Assembly (NCBI RefSeq): GCF_000468035.1
Contig: NZ_KI260535.1
Location: 62,001-126,000, forward strand
Reading direction: 5' to 3'
Source: Selenomonas sp. oral taxon 892 str. F0426
GTDB lineage: Bacteria > Bacillota > Negativicutes > Selenomonadales > Selenomonadaceae
DNA length: 64,000 bases
Translations under genes and position numbers: made by a program
Notes under the pieces: generated by a model
Told to the model about the DNA's origin: nothing
What the model saw: only the letters and a program-made list of their open reading frames with translations
The model's database searches: none
Shown: positions 53,863 through 62,478 of the stretch, piece by piece
How the letters are laid out: every line of letters starts with the position of its first letter
Numbering within the stretch: the stretch's first letter is position 1

Positions 53863-55121
53863 TATTTCATCAGCGAGCCTTCGTATTTCAGTGTCGCAAA
53901 GTAGTCGTCGAGTGTCTGTGCGCGTCGAATGAGTTCGATGCTCCCGTCCGTGCGGCGGAGGAGTTCGGCACACCAGAGCTTGCCGTTGTAGTTGAAGCCC
54001 ATCGCACTGCCGTGCGCCCCAGTATCGTGGATGATGACGATGTCGCCGATGTCGATCTTCGGCAGAGCGCGGTCAATGGCGAACTTATCGTTGTTCTCGC
54101 AGAGCGAACCCGTGATGTCGTAGACGTGATCGGCGGGCGCATTCTCCTTGCCGAGTACGGTGATGTGGTGATACGCGCCGTAAAGCGCAGGACGCATGAG
54201 ATTCGCCATGCAGGAATCGAGGCCGATGTACTTCTTGTACGTGTCCTTCTCATGGAGAACGGTGGAGACGAGCCAGCCCGCATCCCCGGTCATGGCACGC
54301 CCGCTCTCGGTGCGAATGCCGGCATCTCCGAGTCCTGCGGGGATCATAATCTCGTTATAGAGCTGCTCGATGCCCGCGCCGACGGCAGCGTAGTCCACCG
54401 GGGTCTCCTCGGGATGATACGGAATGCCGAAGCCGCCGCCGAGGTTGACGAACTCGACGTGAATGCCGAGCTTTTCCTTCAGCTCGACCGCCAGTTCAAA
54501 CATGATACGCGCCGTGAGCAGGAAGCCCTCCGTACGCCGCTCGGCGGAAACGACCATCGTGTGCAGCCCAAACCGCTTCACGCCCATCTCCTGCGCACGC
54601 CGGTATGCCTCGAACATCTGCGGGCGGGTGAGGCCGTATTTCGCCTCCATCGGCTTTCCGATGATATCGTTGCCCTCAATGAGGTCGCCCGGGTTGTAGC
54701 GGAACGAGAGCACATCCGGCAGCCCCGCATGCTTTGCCATATAGTCGAGGTGCGTGATATCGTCGAGGTTGATCACGGCACCGAGGGCGATCGCCTTTTG
54801 AAACTCATCATACGGCGTGTTGTTCGACGTGAGGAGAATCTCCTCGCCCGTGACCCCTGCCGCCTCTGAGATAATGAGTTCGGCGATGCTGCTGCAGTCC
54901 GTACCAGCCCCCTCCTCATGGAGGATCTGCACGATGCGCGGATTCGGCAGCGCCTTCACGGCGAAGTGCTCGCGGAAGCTCGGCGCCCACGCAAAGGCAT
55001 CGCGCAGGCGCCGGAAGTTCGCGCGGATCTTCGCCTCGTCATAGATGTGGAACGGCGTCGGATATCGCTCGATCAGGCGCAGCGTTTCTTCCTGCGTGAG
55101 CGGAAACAGCTTTTCGTTCAT
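53862..55121 (-). CDS. lysA: Diaminopimelate decarboxylase (PLP fold III)
   Basis: 419 residues. PLP-binding Lys in HFAVKALPNPRIV, VEFVNLGGGFGIPYHPEE for the phosphate loop, and LDSCMANLMRPALYGAYH plus GSLCENNDKFAIDR for the substrate-binding C-terminal domain. Makes lysine from meso-diaminopimelate. The usual C-E-S-G-D block reads CENND, a variant worth noting. ATG 55121 follows AGGAGG; the frame extends upstream through a repeat element but is not coding there. Carboxynorspermidine decarboxylase is a less likely alternative. Confidence 0.85.
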   Translation of the reverse strand: MNEKLFPLTQEETLRLIERYPTPFHIYDEAKIRANFRRLRDAFAWAPSFREHFAVKALPNPRIVQILHEEGAGTDCSSIAELIISEAAGVTGEEILLTSNNTPYDEFQKAIALGAVINLDDITHLDYMAKHAGLPDVLSFRYNPGDLIEGNDIIGKPMEAKYGLTRPQMFEAYRRAQEMGVKRFGLHTMVVSAERRTEGFLLTARIMFELAVELKEKLGIHVEFVNLGGGFGIPYHPEETPVDYAAVGAGIEQLYNEIMIPAGLGDAGIRTESGRAMTGDAGWLVSTVLHEKDTYKKYIGLDSCMANLMRPALYGAYHHITVLGKENAPADHVYDITGSLCENNDKFAIDRALPKIDIGDIVIIHDTGAHGSAMGFNYNGKLWCAELLRRTDGSIELIRRAQTLDDYFATLKYEGSLMK

Positions 55122-55140
55122 GGTATCCTCCTCTATATGA

Positions 55141-55297
55141 GTTTCCCCTGCCGATGCGGGGGAAGTGGCGAGCATAGCCGCCGATGGAGGCGCCAGTATC
55201 TGATGTGACTTGCTTACGACAGCAATACCTGCCTTGCTCAAAGCGCCCCACCACCGCTTCGCGGTCCCCCTCCCCCGTTTCGACGGGGGAGGCTTGC
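55141..55297. repeat. Dispersed palindromic element upstream of lysA
   Basis: Reverse-orientation copy of the 44253 element: left block CCCCTGCCGATGCGGGGG with AAGTGGCGAGCATAGCCGCC, ~45 unrelated bases, then AGCGCCCCACCACC and CTCCCCCGTTTCGACGGGGG. The 341-base gap 55122-55462 holds nothing else except the livJ promoter. Confidence 0.7.
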
Positions 55298-55384
55298 AAA
55301 ACATGAGGTTCCGTTATTATAGCAACGGCAAAACGGCTCTGTCAATCTGCACGGCACCGCACGGAAGAAATCAAATTGTATACC

Positions 55385-55413
55385 TTGACGAAAAGCCTTC
55401 TCTCACCTATAAT
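55385..55413 (+). promoter_or_regulatory. Predicted liv operon promoter
   Basis: TTGACG (55385-55390), 17-base spacer, TATAAT (55408-55413). Near consensus, 50 bases before livJ. Confidence 0.75.
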
Positions 55414-55462
55414 GGAGCCTATCTTTTTTACTATATAGGGAACTGATTAGGGGGGTATATTC

Positions 55463-56635
55463 ATGATATTCGGAGGAAAGGCTCTGCGTCTCGCCGCCGC
55501 ACTCATCGGCACGGCACTTCTCGGCGCTGCACTCACAGGCTGCGGCGGCAATGAGGCGAAGTCCGACGAGATCCGCATCGGCGCGAACTTTGAAATGACG
55601 GGCAACACGGCGAACTACGGCATGTCAACGCTCGAGGGCCTGAAGCTCGCAATCAAGGAGGCAAACGATGCCGGCGGCGTAAACGGCAAGAAGATCGTCC
55701 TCATCGAGGCGGACAACAAGTCCGAGGCAGCTGAGTCGGTCAATGCGGCAACGAAGCTGATCTCCGATGATCACGTCCGCGCGATCGTCGGCCCTGCGAC
55801 AACAGGCAACGTCATTGCACAGTCACAGGTCGCAACGGACAACAAGGTCCCCGTCATTGCACCAGATGCAACGGCAGTTGACGTAACCGTCGAGAACGGC
55901 GTCGTAAAGCCGTGGATCTTCCGCAGCTGCTTCATTGACCCGCAGCAGGGCGATGTCATGGCGAAATTTGCACTTGAGACGCTCAAGGCAAAGACGGCAG
56001 TCATCTACATTGACAATTCCACGGACTACTCCAAGAGTCTCGCCGAAGTCTTCCAGAAAATCTTTACGGCGGGCGGCGGTCAGGTTCTCATGACCGAGGC
56101 TTTCCTTGCAAAGGATCAGGACTTCAAGGCAACTCTGACGCGTCTGCGTGCGGCAAATGCAGATGTCATCTTCGTTCCCGCATACTATGAAGAGGTCGGC
56201 AAGATCGTCAAGCAGGCGCGTGAGATCGGCATCACCGCCCCCATCATCGGCACGGACGGCTGGGACGATCCGAAGGTCGCAGAGCTCGCCGGTGTATCTG
56301 CGCTGAATGGCACCTATTTCAGCACACACTACTCCGACAAGGACGAGTCCGTGCGCCCCTTCATCGATGCCTTCCAGAAGGAATACAACCATGCGCCGAA
56401 CGTGTTCGCCGCACTTGGCTATGACGCAGGCAAGCTCCTCGTGGATGCACTGAAGCGCGCTGGCTCGGATGATCCCGAGGCCCTGCGCAAGGCAATCGAG
56501 GAGACAAAGAACCTCGTCGTCGGTACGGGCACGATCACGATGGATGCGCAGCACAATCCGATCAAGCAGGCGGTCATTCTCGAGAACAAGGACGGCGACC
56601 GCGTTGTCGTCGCAAAGATTATGCCGAGCATGTAA
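55463..56635 (+). CDS. livJ: Branched-chain amino-acid ABC transporter, substrate-binding lipoprotein
   Basis: 390 residues. Lipobox ALTGC anchors it to a membrane. Family blocks IRIGANFEMTGNTANYGMS, GLKLAIKEANDAGGVNG, VGPATTGNVIAQSQVATDN and TDGWDDPKVAELAG match Leu/Ile/Val-binding proteins. A GGGGGG ribosome site precedes ATG 55463. First gene of livJHMGF, separated from livH by a hairpin. Confidence 0.95.
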   Translation: MIFGGKALRLAAALIGTALLGAALTGCGGNEAKSDEIRIGANFEMTGNTANYGMSTLEGLKLAIKEANDAGGVNGKKIVLIEADNKSEAAESVNAATKLISDDHVRAIVGPATTGNVIAQSQVATDNKVPVIAPDATAVDVTVENGVVKPWIFRSCFIDPQQGDVMAKFALETLKAKTAVIYIDNSTDYSKSLAEVFQKIFTAGGGQVLMTEAFLAKDQDFKATLTRLRAANADVIFVPAYYEEVGKIVKQAREIGITAPIIGTDGWDDPKVAELAGVSALNGTYFSTHYSDKDESVRPFIDAFQKEYNHAPNVFAALGYDAGKLLVDALKRAGSDDPEALRKAIEETKNLVVGTGTITMDAQHNPIKQAVILENKDGDRVVVAKIMPSM

Positions 56636-56657
56636 CACATTCGGCTAAGAGTGCACA

Positions 56658-56685
56658 AAGAGCCGCAGGATTGCGGCTCTTTTTT
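56658..56685 (+). terminator. Hairpin terminator between livJ and livH
   Basis: AAAGAGCCGCA pairs with TGCGGCTCTTT, then TTT. Likely a partial terminator that keeps the binding protein more abundant than the membrane parts. Confidence 0.8.
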
Positions 56686-56705
56686 CTCATCAGGGAGGGT
56701 CTTCT

Positions 56706-57590
56706 ATGGAGTTCATGCACCAGATACTGCAGCAGCTCATCAACGGGATTTCGCTGGGCAGTATCTACGCACTGATTGCTCTCGGCTATACGATGATCTA
56801 CGGCATCATCAAGCTCATCAACTTCGCGCACGGTGACATCTACATGGTCGGCGCATACCTCGGCTTTTACGCCATCACGCTTGGCATCCCCGTTGTGCCT
56901 GCAATCCTCATCGCGATGGCGGTCACATCGCTGCTCGGCGTCCTCGTCGAGCGCTTTGCCTACCGCCCGCTGCGCCACGCGCCGCGCATCTCCGTGCTCA
57001 TCACGGCGATCGGTGTGTCCTTCCTGCTCGAGTACGTGATGATGGCGGTTGTCTCGCCGACGCCGCGTACCTTCCCCGCAACGATCAGCGACATTTCGTT
57101 TGATCTAGCGGGACTGATCATCAGTGGACAGCAGCTTCTCATCATGGGCGTGACCTTCATCCTGATGCTCATTCTTACCTACATCGTGCGCTCGACCAAG
57201 ATCGGCAAGGCGATGCGCGCCGCGTCCTATGACACGGAGGCAGCGCAGCTCATGGGCATCAACGCGAACCGCATCATCTCGATCACGTTCGCCATCGGCT
57301 CGGCGCTCGCGGCGGTCGCGGGCGTGCTCATCGGCATCTACTACAACTCGATCGACCCGCTCATGGGACTGATGCCCGGCATCAAGGCATTCGTTGCGGC
57401 GGTGTTCGGCGGCATCGGCATCCTGCCGGGCGCGGTGGTCGGCGGACTTGTCCTCGGCATCGTTGAGGCGTTCATCTCGGGCTTTGGCTTCTCGATGTTC
57501 CGCGATGCAGCGGCGTTCGCCATCCTGATTCTCGTCCTGCTCTTCAAACCCGCAGGTATCTTCGGGAAAAACGTCAAGGAAAAGGTCTAA
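56706..57590 (+). CDS. livH: Branched-chain amino-acid ABC permease LivH
   Basis: 294 residues, about eight membrane helices. Typical QQLINGISLGSIYALIALGY N-terminus, then INFAHGDIYMVGAY, and the coupling segment AASYDTEAAQLMGINANRII. AGGGAGG precedes ATG 56706. Pairs with LivM to form the channel. Confidence 0.96.
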   Translation: MEFMHQILQQLINGISLGSIYALIALGYTMIYGIIKLINFAHGDIYMVGAYLGFYAITLGIPVVPAILIAMAVTSLLGVLVERFAYRPLRHAPRISVLITAIGVSFLLEYVMMAVVSPTPRTFPATISDISFDLAGLIISGQQLLIMGVTFILMLILTYIVRSTKIGKAMRAASYDTEAAQLMGINANRIISITFAIGSALAAVAGVLIGIYYNSIDPLMGLMPGIKAFVAAVFGGIGILPGAVVGGLVLGIVEAFISGFGFSMFRDAAAFAILILVLLFKPAGIFGKNVKEKV

Positions 57591-57602
57591 GGAGGGTTGT
57601 TT

Positions 57603-58553
57603 ATGAACATATTGCAGAAAAACGATCTCAAAATGCTCATTGTCGCCCTCGTGATCTACGGCATCATCATGGGGCTGACGAGCGCGGGAATGCTGAATGC
57701 GTTCTGGCAGCTGAACCTCATCTTCGCCGGACTCAACATCATCCTTGCGGCAAGCCTCAACCTGATCAATGGGTACACCGGGCAGTTTTCGTTGGGTCAT
57801 GCCGGTTTTATGGCAGTCGGCGCATACGTCGGCGTCGTACTCACGACCAACTTCCAGGTCCCCTTCCCCCTCGCTGTCCTCGCAGGCGGCATTGCTGCGG
57901 GTCTCTTGGGAGCACTCATCGGTCTGCCGACGCTGCGTCTGCGCGGTGACTATCTCGCCATCGCGACGCTTGGTCTCGGCGAGATCGTCCGCATCATCAT
58001 TATCAATGTTCCCTACATCGGCGGTGCAGCGGGGTTCAAGGGGATTGCCCACCACACAAATTTCACATGGGTCTTCTTCCTGATGCTCATCACCCTCTTT
58101 GTAATCAAAAATTTTGTGAACTCGCGCCACGGCCGCGCCTGCCTCGCGATTCGCGAGAACGAGATTGCGGCGGAGTCGATGGGCGTCAACACGACGAAAT
58201 ACAAAGTTCTCGCGTTCACCATCGGTGCATTCTTCGCCGGACTGGCGGGCGTCCTCTTCGGACACAATATGTACATCCTCAGCCCTGCCTCGTTCACATT
58301 CATGCAGTCCTTCAACATCCTTATCATGGTCGTCATGGGCGGTCTTGGCTCGATGACCGGCTCCATTGCAGGCGCACTCGTCGTCACATTCCTCTCCGCA
58401 GCGCTTGCGAGCTTCCCGAATGCACGCATGATCATCTATGCGATCGCCCTCATTCTGCTCATGTTCTACCGTCCGCAGGGTCTCTTCGGCTACGTCGAGG
58501 TCACAGCAATGCAGCCGCTGCGCCGCTTCTTCAAGAAAGGCGGTGAGGCATAA
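57603..58553 (+). CDS. livM: Branched-chain amino-acid ABC permease LivM
   Basis: 316 residues, multiple membrane helices. ASLNLINGYTGQFSLGHAGF, TLRLRGDYLAIATLGLGEIV and IRENEIAAESMGVNTTKYK are LivM blocks. ATG 57603 follows AAGGAGG. Its TAA overlaps the livG ATG (TAATG). Confidence 0.96.
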   Translation: MNILQKNDLKMLIVALVIYGIIMGLTSAGMLNAFWQLNLIFAGLNIILAASLNLINGYTGQFSLGHAGFMAVGAYVGVVLTTNFQVPFPLAVLAGGIAAGLLGALIGLPTLRLRGDYLAIATLGLGEIVRIIIINVPYIGGAAGFKGIAHHTNFTWVFFLMLITLFVIKNFVNSRHGRACLAIRENEIAAESMGVNTTKYKVLAFTIGAFFAGLAGVLFGHNMYILSPASFTFMQSFNILIMVVMGGLGSMTGSIAGALVVTFLSAALASFPNARMIIYAIALILLMFYRPQGLFGYVEVTAMQPLRRFFKKGGEA

Positions 58554-59323
58554 TGGCAAAGGATTTACTCACAGCGACCGACGTCTCGATGGTCTTTGGC
58601 GGCCTCAAGGCGATTGTGGATTTTAACGTCCACATCAAAAATGGCGAGCTTCTCGGCCTCATCGGACCGAACGGCGCGGGCAAGACGACGGCATTCAACC
58701 TCTTTACAGGCGTCTACCAGCCGACCACGGGCGAGATCATGTTCAAGGACAAGAGCATCGTTGGCCTCAAGCCCAATCAGATCACAGAGCGCGGCATCGC
58801 GCGCACGTTCCAGAACATCCGTCTCTTTGGCGAGCTCTCCGTACTCGATAACGTAAAGATCGCCTACCATTGCCATATGAACTACGGGCTGATCGAGTCG
58901 GTACTGCGTGTTGGGCGCTACTGGTCTGAGGAACGGAAGCTGGAGGAGGAGGCCTATCGCCTGCTCGAGATCTTCCATCTCGCTGATACGGCGCAGGAAA
59001 AGGCAAAAAATCTGCCGTACGGCGCACAGCGCCGCCTTGAGATCGCACGTGCACTCGCGGCACAGCCAAGCCTCCTGCTCCTCGATGAGCCAGCGGCGGG
59101 TATGAACCCACAGGAGACACTCGAGCTCATGGAGATGATCCGGTGGGTCAAGAGGGAGTTCGGCATTACGATCCTCCTCATTGAGCACGATATGGCTCTT
59201 GTCATGGGCATCTGCGAGCGCATTTACGTGCTCGAGTACGGTGCAATCATTGCCAACGGAACACCCGAGGAGATTCGCTCGAATCCCGAGGTCATCCGTG
59301 CATATCTGGGGGCGGAGGAGTAA
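58553..59323 (+). CDS. livG: Branched-chain amino-acid ABC ATPase LivG
   Basis: 256 residues. Walker A IGPNGAGKTTAFNLFTG, the LivG-specific GIARTFQNIRLF, signature LPYGAQRRLEIARAL, Walker B LLLLDEPAAGMNP, and His switch LLIEHDMALVM. Cytoplasmic energiser, partner of LivF. Confidence 0.97.
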   Translation: MAKDLLTATDVSMVFGGLKAIVDFNVHIKNGELLGLIGPNGAGKTTAFNLFTGVYQPTTGEIMFKDKSIVGLKPNQITERGIARTFQNIRLFGELSVLDNVKIAYHCHMNYGLIESVLRVGRYWSEERKLEEEAYRLLEIFHLADTAQEKAKNLPYGAQRRLEIARALAAQPSLLLLDEPAAGMNPQETLELMEMIRWVKREFGITILLIEHDMALVMGICERIYVLEYGAIIANGTPEEIRSNPEVIRAYLGAEE

Positions 59324-59324
59324 G

Positions 59325-60062
59325 ATGGCAAACGAAACGAAGACGAATACTGCTCCCATGCTTCGCGTGGCGGATCTGGAGGTCTACTACGGTGCAATTC
59401 ACGCGCTCAAGGGACTGTCATTGGAAGTAAACCAGGGTGAGATTGTCACTCTCATCGGTGCGAACGGCGCGGGCAAGTCCACAACGCTCCGCACGATCTC
59501 GGGGCTGATCGCCCCGCGCAGCGGTGTCGTCGAATTCGAGGGCAAAAGCATCGCAGATACCGGCGCACATGAGATTGTGCGTGCCGGCATCTCACAGGTC
59601 CCCGAGGGACGACGCATCTTTGCCGAGATGACCGTGCTTGAAAACCTGGAGCTGGGTGCGTTCACGCGCAGTGACAAGGACGGTATCGCCGCCGATATGG
59701 AGATGGTCTTTACGCGCTTCCCGCGCCTGAAGGAGCGCATCGCCCAGCAGGCAGGCACACTTTCGGGCGGTGAGCAGCAGATGCTCGCGATGGGGCGCGC
59801 GCTCATGAGCCGCCCACGCCTCCTGCTCCTCGACGAACCGTCGATGGGACTTGCGCCGCTCCTCATCAAGGAGATTTTCTCGATCATCGTTGACATCAAC
59901 AAGACAGGCACAACGGTCCTCCTCGTCGAGCAGAACGCGAATATGGCGCTCTCCATCGCGAACCGCGCCTACGTCCTCGAGACGGGACGCATTACGCTCT
60001 CGGGCGATGCAAAGGAGCTGGCGGCGAGTGAGGATGTGCGGAAAGCTTATCTGGGGGGATAA
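59325..60062 (+). CDS. livF: Branched-chain amino-acid ABC ATPase LivF
   Basis: 245 residues. Walker A IGANGAGKSTTLRTISG, QVPEGRRIFAEMTVLENL, signature TLSGGEQQMLAMGRALM, Walker B LLLLDEPSMGLAP, VEQNANMAL. ATG 59325 starts one base after the livG stop with GGAGGAG upstream. It ends in the common LivF ending AYLGG; its GGATAA coincides with the start of a repeat. Confidence 0.97.
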   Translation: MANETKTNTAPMLRVADLEVYYGAIHALKGLSLEVNQGEIVTLIGANGAGKSTTLRTISGLIAPRSGVVEFEGKSIADTGAHEIVRAGISQVPEGRRIFAEMTVLENLELGAFTRSDKDGIAADMEMVFTRFPRLKERIAQQAGTLSGGEQQMLAMGRALMSRPRLLLLDEPSMGLAPLLIKEIFSIIVDINKTGTTVLLVEQNANMALSIANRAYVLETGRITLSGDAKELAASEDVRKAYLGG

Positions 60063-60201
60063 AATCGCGCAGATTGGGCGGAAAAGATGCACCAACCTGA
60101 CAGACTTCATTTTATCAGCGATTCCCTAGTATGCCGTGGTGCAAAGCCTCCCCCGTCGCTACGGGGGAGGGGAACCATGCGCAGCATGGTGGAAGGGGCG
60201 C
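60057..60201. repeat. Composite of two small repeat elements after livF
   Basis: 60057-60125 matches the ends of the 42677 element (GGATAAAAT ... TTTTATCAGCGATTCC, 35 of 38 bases shared at 60088-60125). 60125-60201 is the right half of the 44253 element: CTAGTATGCCG, CCTCCCCCGTCGCTACGGGG, ACCATGCGCAGCATGGT, GGAAGGGGCGCC. No gene in the 248-base gap. Confidence 0.7.
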
Positions 60202-60310
60202 CATGATGGGATGCCGTTCTCTCCCGTACCACAAAAGAAGGAGAACTGCCCTATCAACGCGAATACTAGAGAATATATCGCACGTATCCATTGGCAAGGA
60301 GGAAGCATTT

Positions 60311-60955
60311 ATGTTTGTTGCCGACTGTATGACCAAGAACCCCGTCACGATTGCCCCTGATATGGGTATTGATGAGGCGGCAAAGCTCATGGATAAAGGC
60401 CATTTTCGTCGTCTCCCCGTTGTGGAGCACGGAAAACTCGTCGGCTTTTTCACGAATCGCGATCTCCTGCGGGCCTCGCCGTCTACGGCAACCACACTCG
60501 ATCGCTTTGAAATGCGCACCCTGCTCTCGAAGATCAAGGTCGCCGATGTCATGCAGAAGGACGTCATCACCGTCACGGACACGATGACGATTGAGGAGGC
60601 GGCACTCGTCATGACGCGTGAGAAGATCGGCGGTATGCCCGTCCTCTCCGAGGTTGGAAAGCTCGTCGGCATCATCTCCTCCACGGACATCTTCAGGGCA
60701 TTCATCGCCGTCATGGGTCTCGACAGCGGCAAGACGCGCCTCACGATAGACGTCTCCGACCGCAAGGGCGTCCTGCGCGACATCTCGACCGTCCTCGCCG
60801 ATCTCGACATCAGCATCGACAGCATGGTCACCCTCCCGCAGCCAAGCGGCACCTATCAGATCATCATCCGCGCCGACATCCCCGATGTGGATACGGTCAA
60901 GGAGCACCTCTGGTCGAAGGGATTCACTGTCAGCCACGTCATCCAGCTCGGCTGA
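60311..60955 (+). CDS. CBS-pair and ACT-domain protein (AcuB-like)
   Basis: 214 residues. Two CBS domains: VADCMTKNPVTIAPDMGIDE ... FRRLPVVEHGKLVGFFTNRD and VADVMQKDVITVTDTMTIEE ... GGMPVLSEVGKLVGIISSTD. A C-terminal ACT-like domain starts TRLTIDVSDRKGVLRDISTV. Probably senses adenylates and an amino acid; its position after the liv operon fits amino-acid control, but this is inference. AAGGAGG precedes ATG 60311. Confidence 0.9.
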   Translation: MFVADCMTKNPVTIAPDMGIDEAAKLMDKGHFRRLPVVEHGKLVGFFTNRDLLRASPSTATTLDRFEMRTLLSKIKVADVMQKDVITVTDTMTIEEAALVMTREKIGGMPVLSEVGKLVGIISSTDIFRAFIAVMGLDSGKTRLTIDVSDRKGVLRDISTVLADLDISIDSMVTLPQPSGTYQIIIRADIPDVDTVKEHLWSKGFTVSHVIQLG

Positions 60956-60965
60956 ACACCTTCAT

Positions 60966-61012
60966 CCATACAAAAACTCTGCCGCTTTGGCTGCGGCAGA
61001 GTTTTTGTATGG
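60966..61012. terminator. Bidirectional terminator, perfect 20-base arms
   Basis: The arms 60966-60985 and 60993-61012 are exact inverted repeats (core ACTCTGCCGC/GCGGCAGAGT) with a 7-base loop and T runs on both strands. It ends the CBS-ACT gene and apbE. Confidence 0.9.
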
Positions 61013-61018
61013 AATTCT

Positions 61019-62059
61019 TCACTCCCCAAGGACTCTCCCATCCGTCCCGATGAGGATGACGAATACGGGCGGAAAGTCCGCAAGCAAAGCACGCCCCTCC
61101 TCCGCGCCGAGCACAAATACCGCCGTCGAGAGCATATCCGAGAGCAGGCCCATATGCCCCTGCCATGCGGGCAAATCATCTGCGCCCAGCGGCAAGATCA
61201 CCGCCGCGGAGGCAAGCCCCGTCTCTGCGGGGTATCCTGTGCGGGGGTCAATCAGATGATGAAACCGCCGTCCATCATAGATGAAGTACCGTTCGTCATC
61301 GCCCGATACCGAAAGCACCTCATTCGAGAGCGGCAGCACGGCAATGATATCCGCACGATCTGCTCCGCGCGGGTTGCGGAGGCCGATCTGCCAAGGTTCT
61401 CTCTCCTCATTCATTCCCACGGCAAGAATCGAGCTCGTCCCAAGGTCGGCAAGCGCGTTCGTGATGTGCGCGCTCTGCCAGCTGTTATGAATGCTGTCCA
61501 GGGCGAGGCCCTTGATGAGTGCGCCGCAGTCGATCTTCATCCCCGCTTTCATAAGACGTGCTTCGTATTTTGTTTGCTCCCCCTCCTCCACTGCACGCAG
61601 CTCGAGTGATTCATAACCGACATGTGCACGCGCCTCCTCTACCGCTGCCGCAGACGGCGGAACCTTCGCCGTGCGTGCCTGTTCCCAGAGCTCTGTGAGG
61701 GTCCCCGCCGTCACATCGAACGCACCGTCCGAACGGCGTGCAATCAGCTGCGCGAGCGAGAGTGTTTCATAGAGCCTGGGTGAAATCTCCGTCCACCCTC
61801 CTGTGCCCGCAGCCGTCTCCATATCAGCGATAGATGCTCCGTCCGCATCGCGCTCCACCTGCGTCAGCACGGCAAGCCCATCGCGCAGTGCAGCCTGCGC
61901 TGTGATCTCATCCGCACGTACAACAAGCCGCGCCACCGTCCCCATCACAAGACGCGTCTCCTCTGCCGTCACAACGCCCCCGCATCCGCCGAGAAGGAGA
62001 GAACCGCAGAAAATGACGATGGCAGGATTTTTAAGCAACGCAAAGAATCTTTGTATCAT
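61019..62059 (-). CDS. apbE: FAD:protein FMN transferase (ApbE family) lipoprotein
   Basis: 346 residues. Lipobox LLLGGC after IVIFCGSL. Core: TRLVMGTVARLVV, SRSDGAFDVT-like LIARRSDGAFDVTAGTL, IDCGALIKGLALD, HLIDPRTGYPAE and LSDMLSTAVFVLG. Attaches FMN to exported proteins such as Nqr/Rnf subunits. The family's usual DLGGIAKGYA motif is altered here (CGALIKGLA), as is the NxGGN block, so activity or specificity may differ. No Rnf or Nqr genes are nearby. Confidence 0.88.
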   Translation of the reverse strand: MIQRFFALLKNPAIVIFCGSLLLGGCGGVVTAEETRLVMGTVARLVVRADEITAQAALRDGLAVLTQVERDADGASIADMETAAGTGGWTEISPRLYETLSLAQLIARRSDGAFDVTAGTLTELWEQARTAKVPPSAAAVEEARAHVGYESLELRAVEEGEQTKYEARLMKAGMKIDCGALIKGLALDSIHNSWQSAHITNALADLGTSSILAVGMNEEREPWQIGLRNPRGADRADIIAVLPLSNEVLSVSGDDERYFIYDGRRFHHLIDPRTGYPAETGLASAAVILPLGADDLPAWQGHMGLLSDMLSTAVFVLGAEEGRALLADFPPVFVILIGTDGRVLGE

Positions 62060-62091
62060 ATGTATTCCTTTCGATTTATGTGAGGTGCTCT

Positions 62092-62478
62092 ATGCCGCGT
62101 TCCCGATTCTATGAGATTGCCCGCTTCATCCTTGTCGGCGGTGCATGCTTCGTGCTCGACTACGGCCTGCTCTACATCCTCACCGAATACGGCGGACTTC
62201 ACTACCTTCTCTCGGCAGGAGTCTCCTTCACCATCTCTGTCTTTGTCAACTATTGGCTCTGCCTCGTCTGTGTTTTTTGCGGCGCAAATACACAGACGCA
62301 CCGCGCAAAGATGCTCTTCTTCGGTTCAAGCATCGCAGGCCTGGGGCTCAATCAGCTCCTCATGTGGATGCTCGTCGATCTCTTTGGCATCTACTACATG
62401 ATCGCAAAACTCATCGCAGCCGGCATCGTCATGGTGTGGAACTACGTTCTCAAACGCCGTGCCGTCCTTGGTAAATAA
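62092..62478 (+). CDS. GtrA-family membrane protein
   Basis: 128 residues, four membrane helices. FYEIARFILVGGACFVLDYG, FTISVFVNYWLCLVCVF, AGLGLNQLLMWMLVDLFGIYY and the end VMVWNYVLKRRAV are GtrA features. Members often help flip or transfer polyprenyl-linked sugars. ATG 62092 with GAGGTG upstream; a GTG 12 bases earlier is in frame. Confidence 0.88.
   Translation: MPRSRFYEIARFILVGGACFVLDYGLLYILTEYGGLHYLLSAGVSFTISVFVNYWLCLVCVFCGANTQTHRAKMLFFGSSIAGLGLNQLLMWMLVDLFGIYYMIAKLIAAGIVMVWNYVLKRRAVLGK

Noticed and set aside
53862-55304. Extended N-terminus of LysA
   Set aside because: The extra codons lie in a dispersed palindromic repeat; ATG 55121 has a strong ribosome site.
57105-58559. 484-codon minus-strand frame opposite livH and livM
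   Set aside because: Highly charged (Asp/Glu/Arg/His) mirror of membrane-protein codons, a typical shadow.
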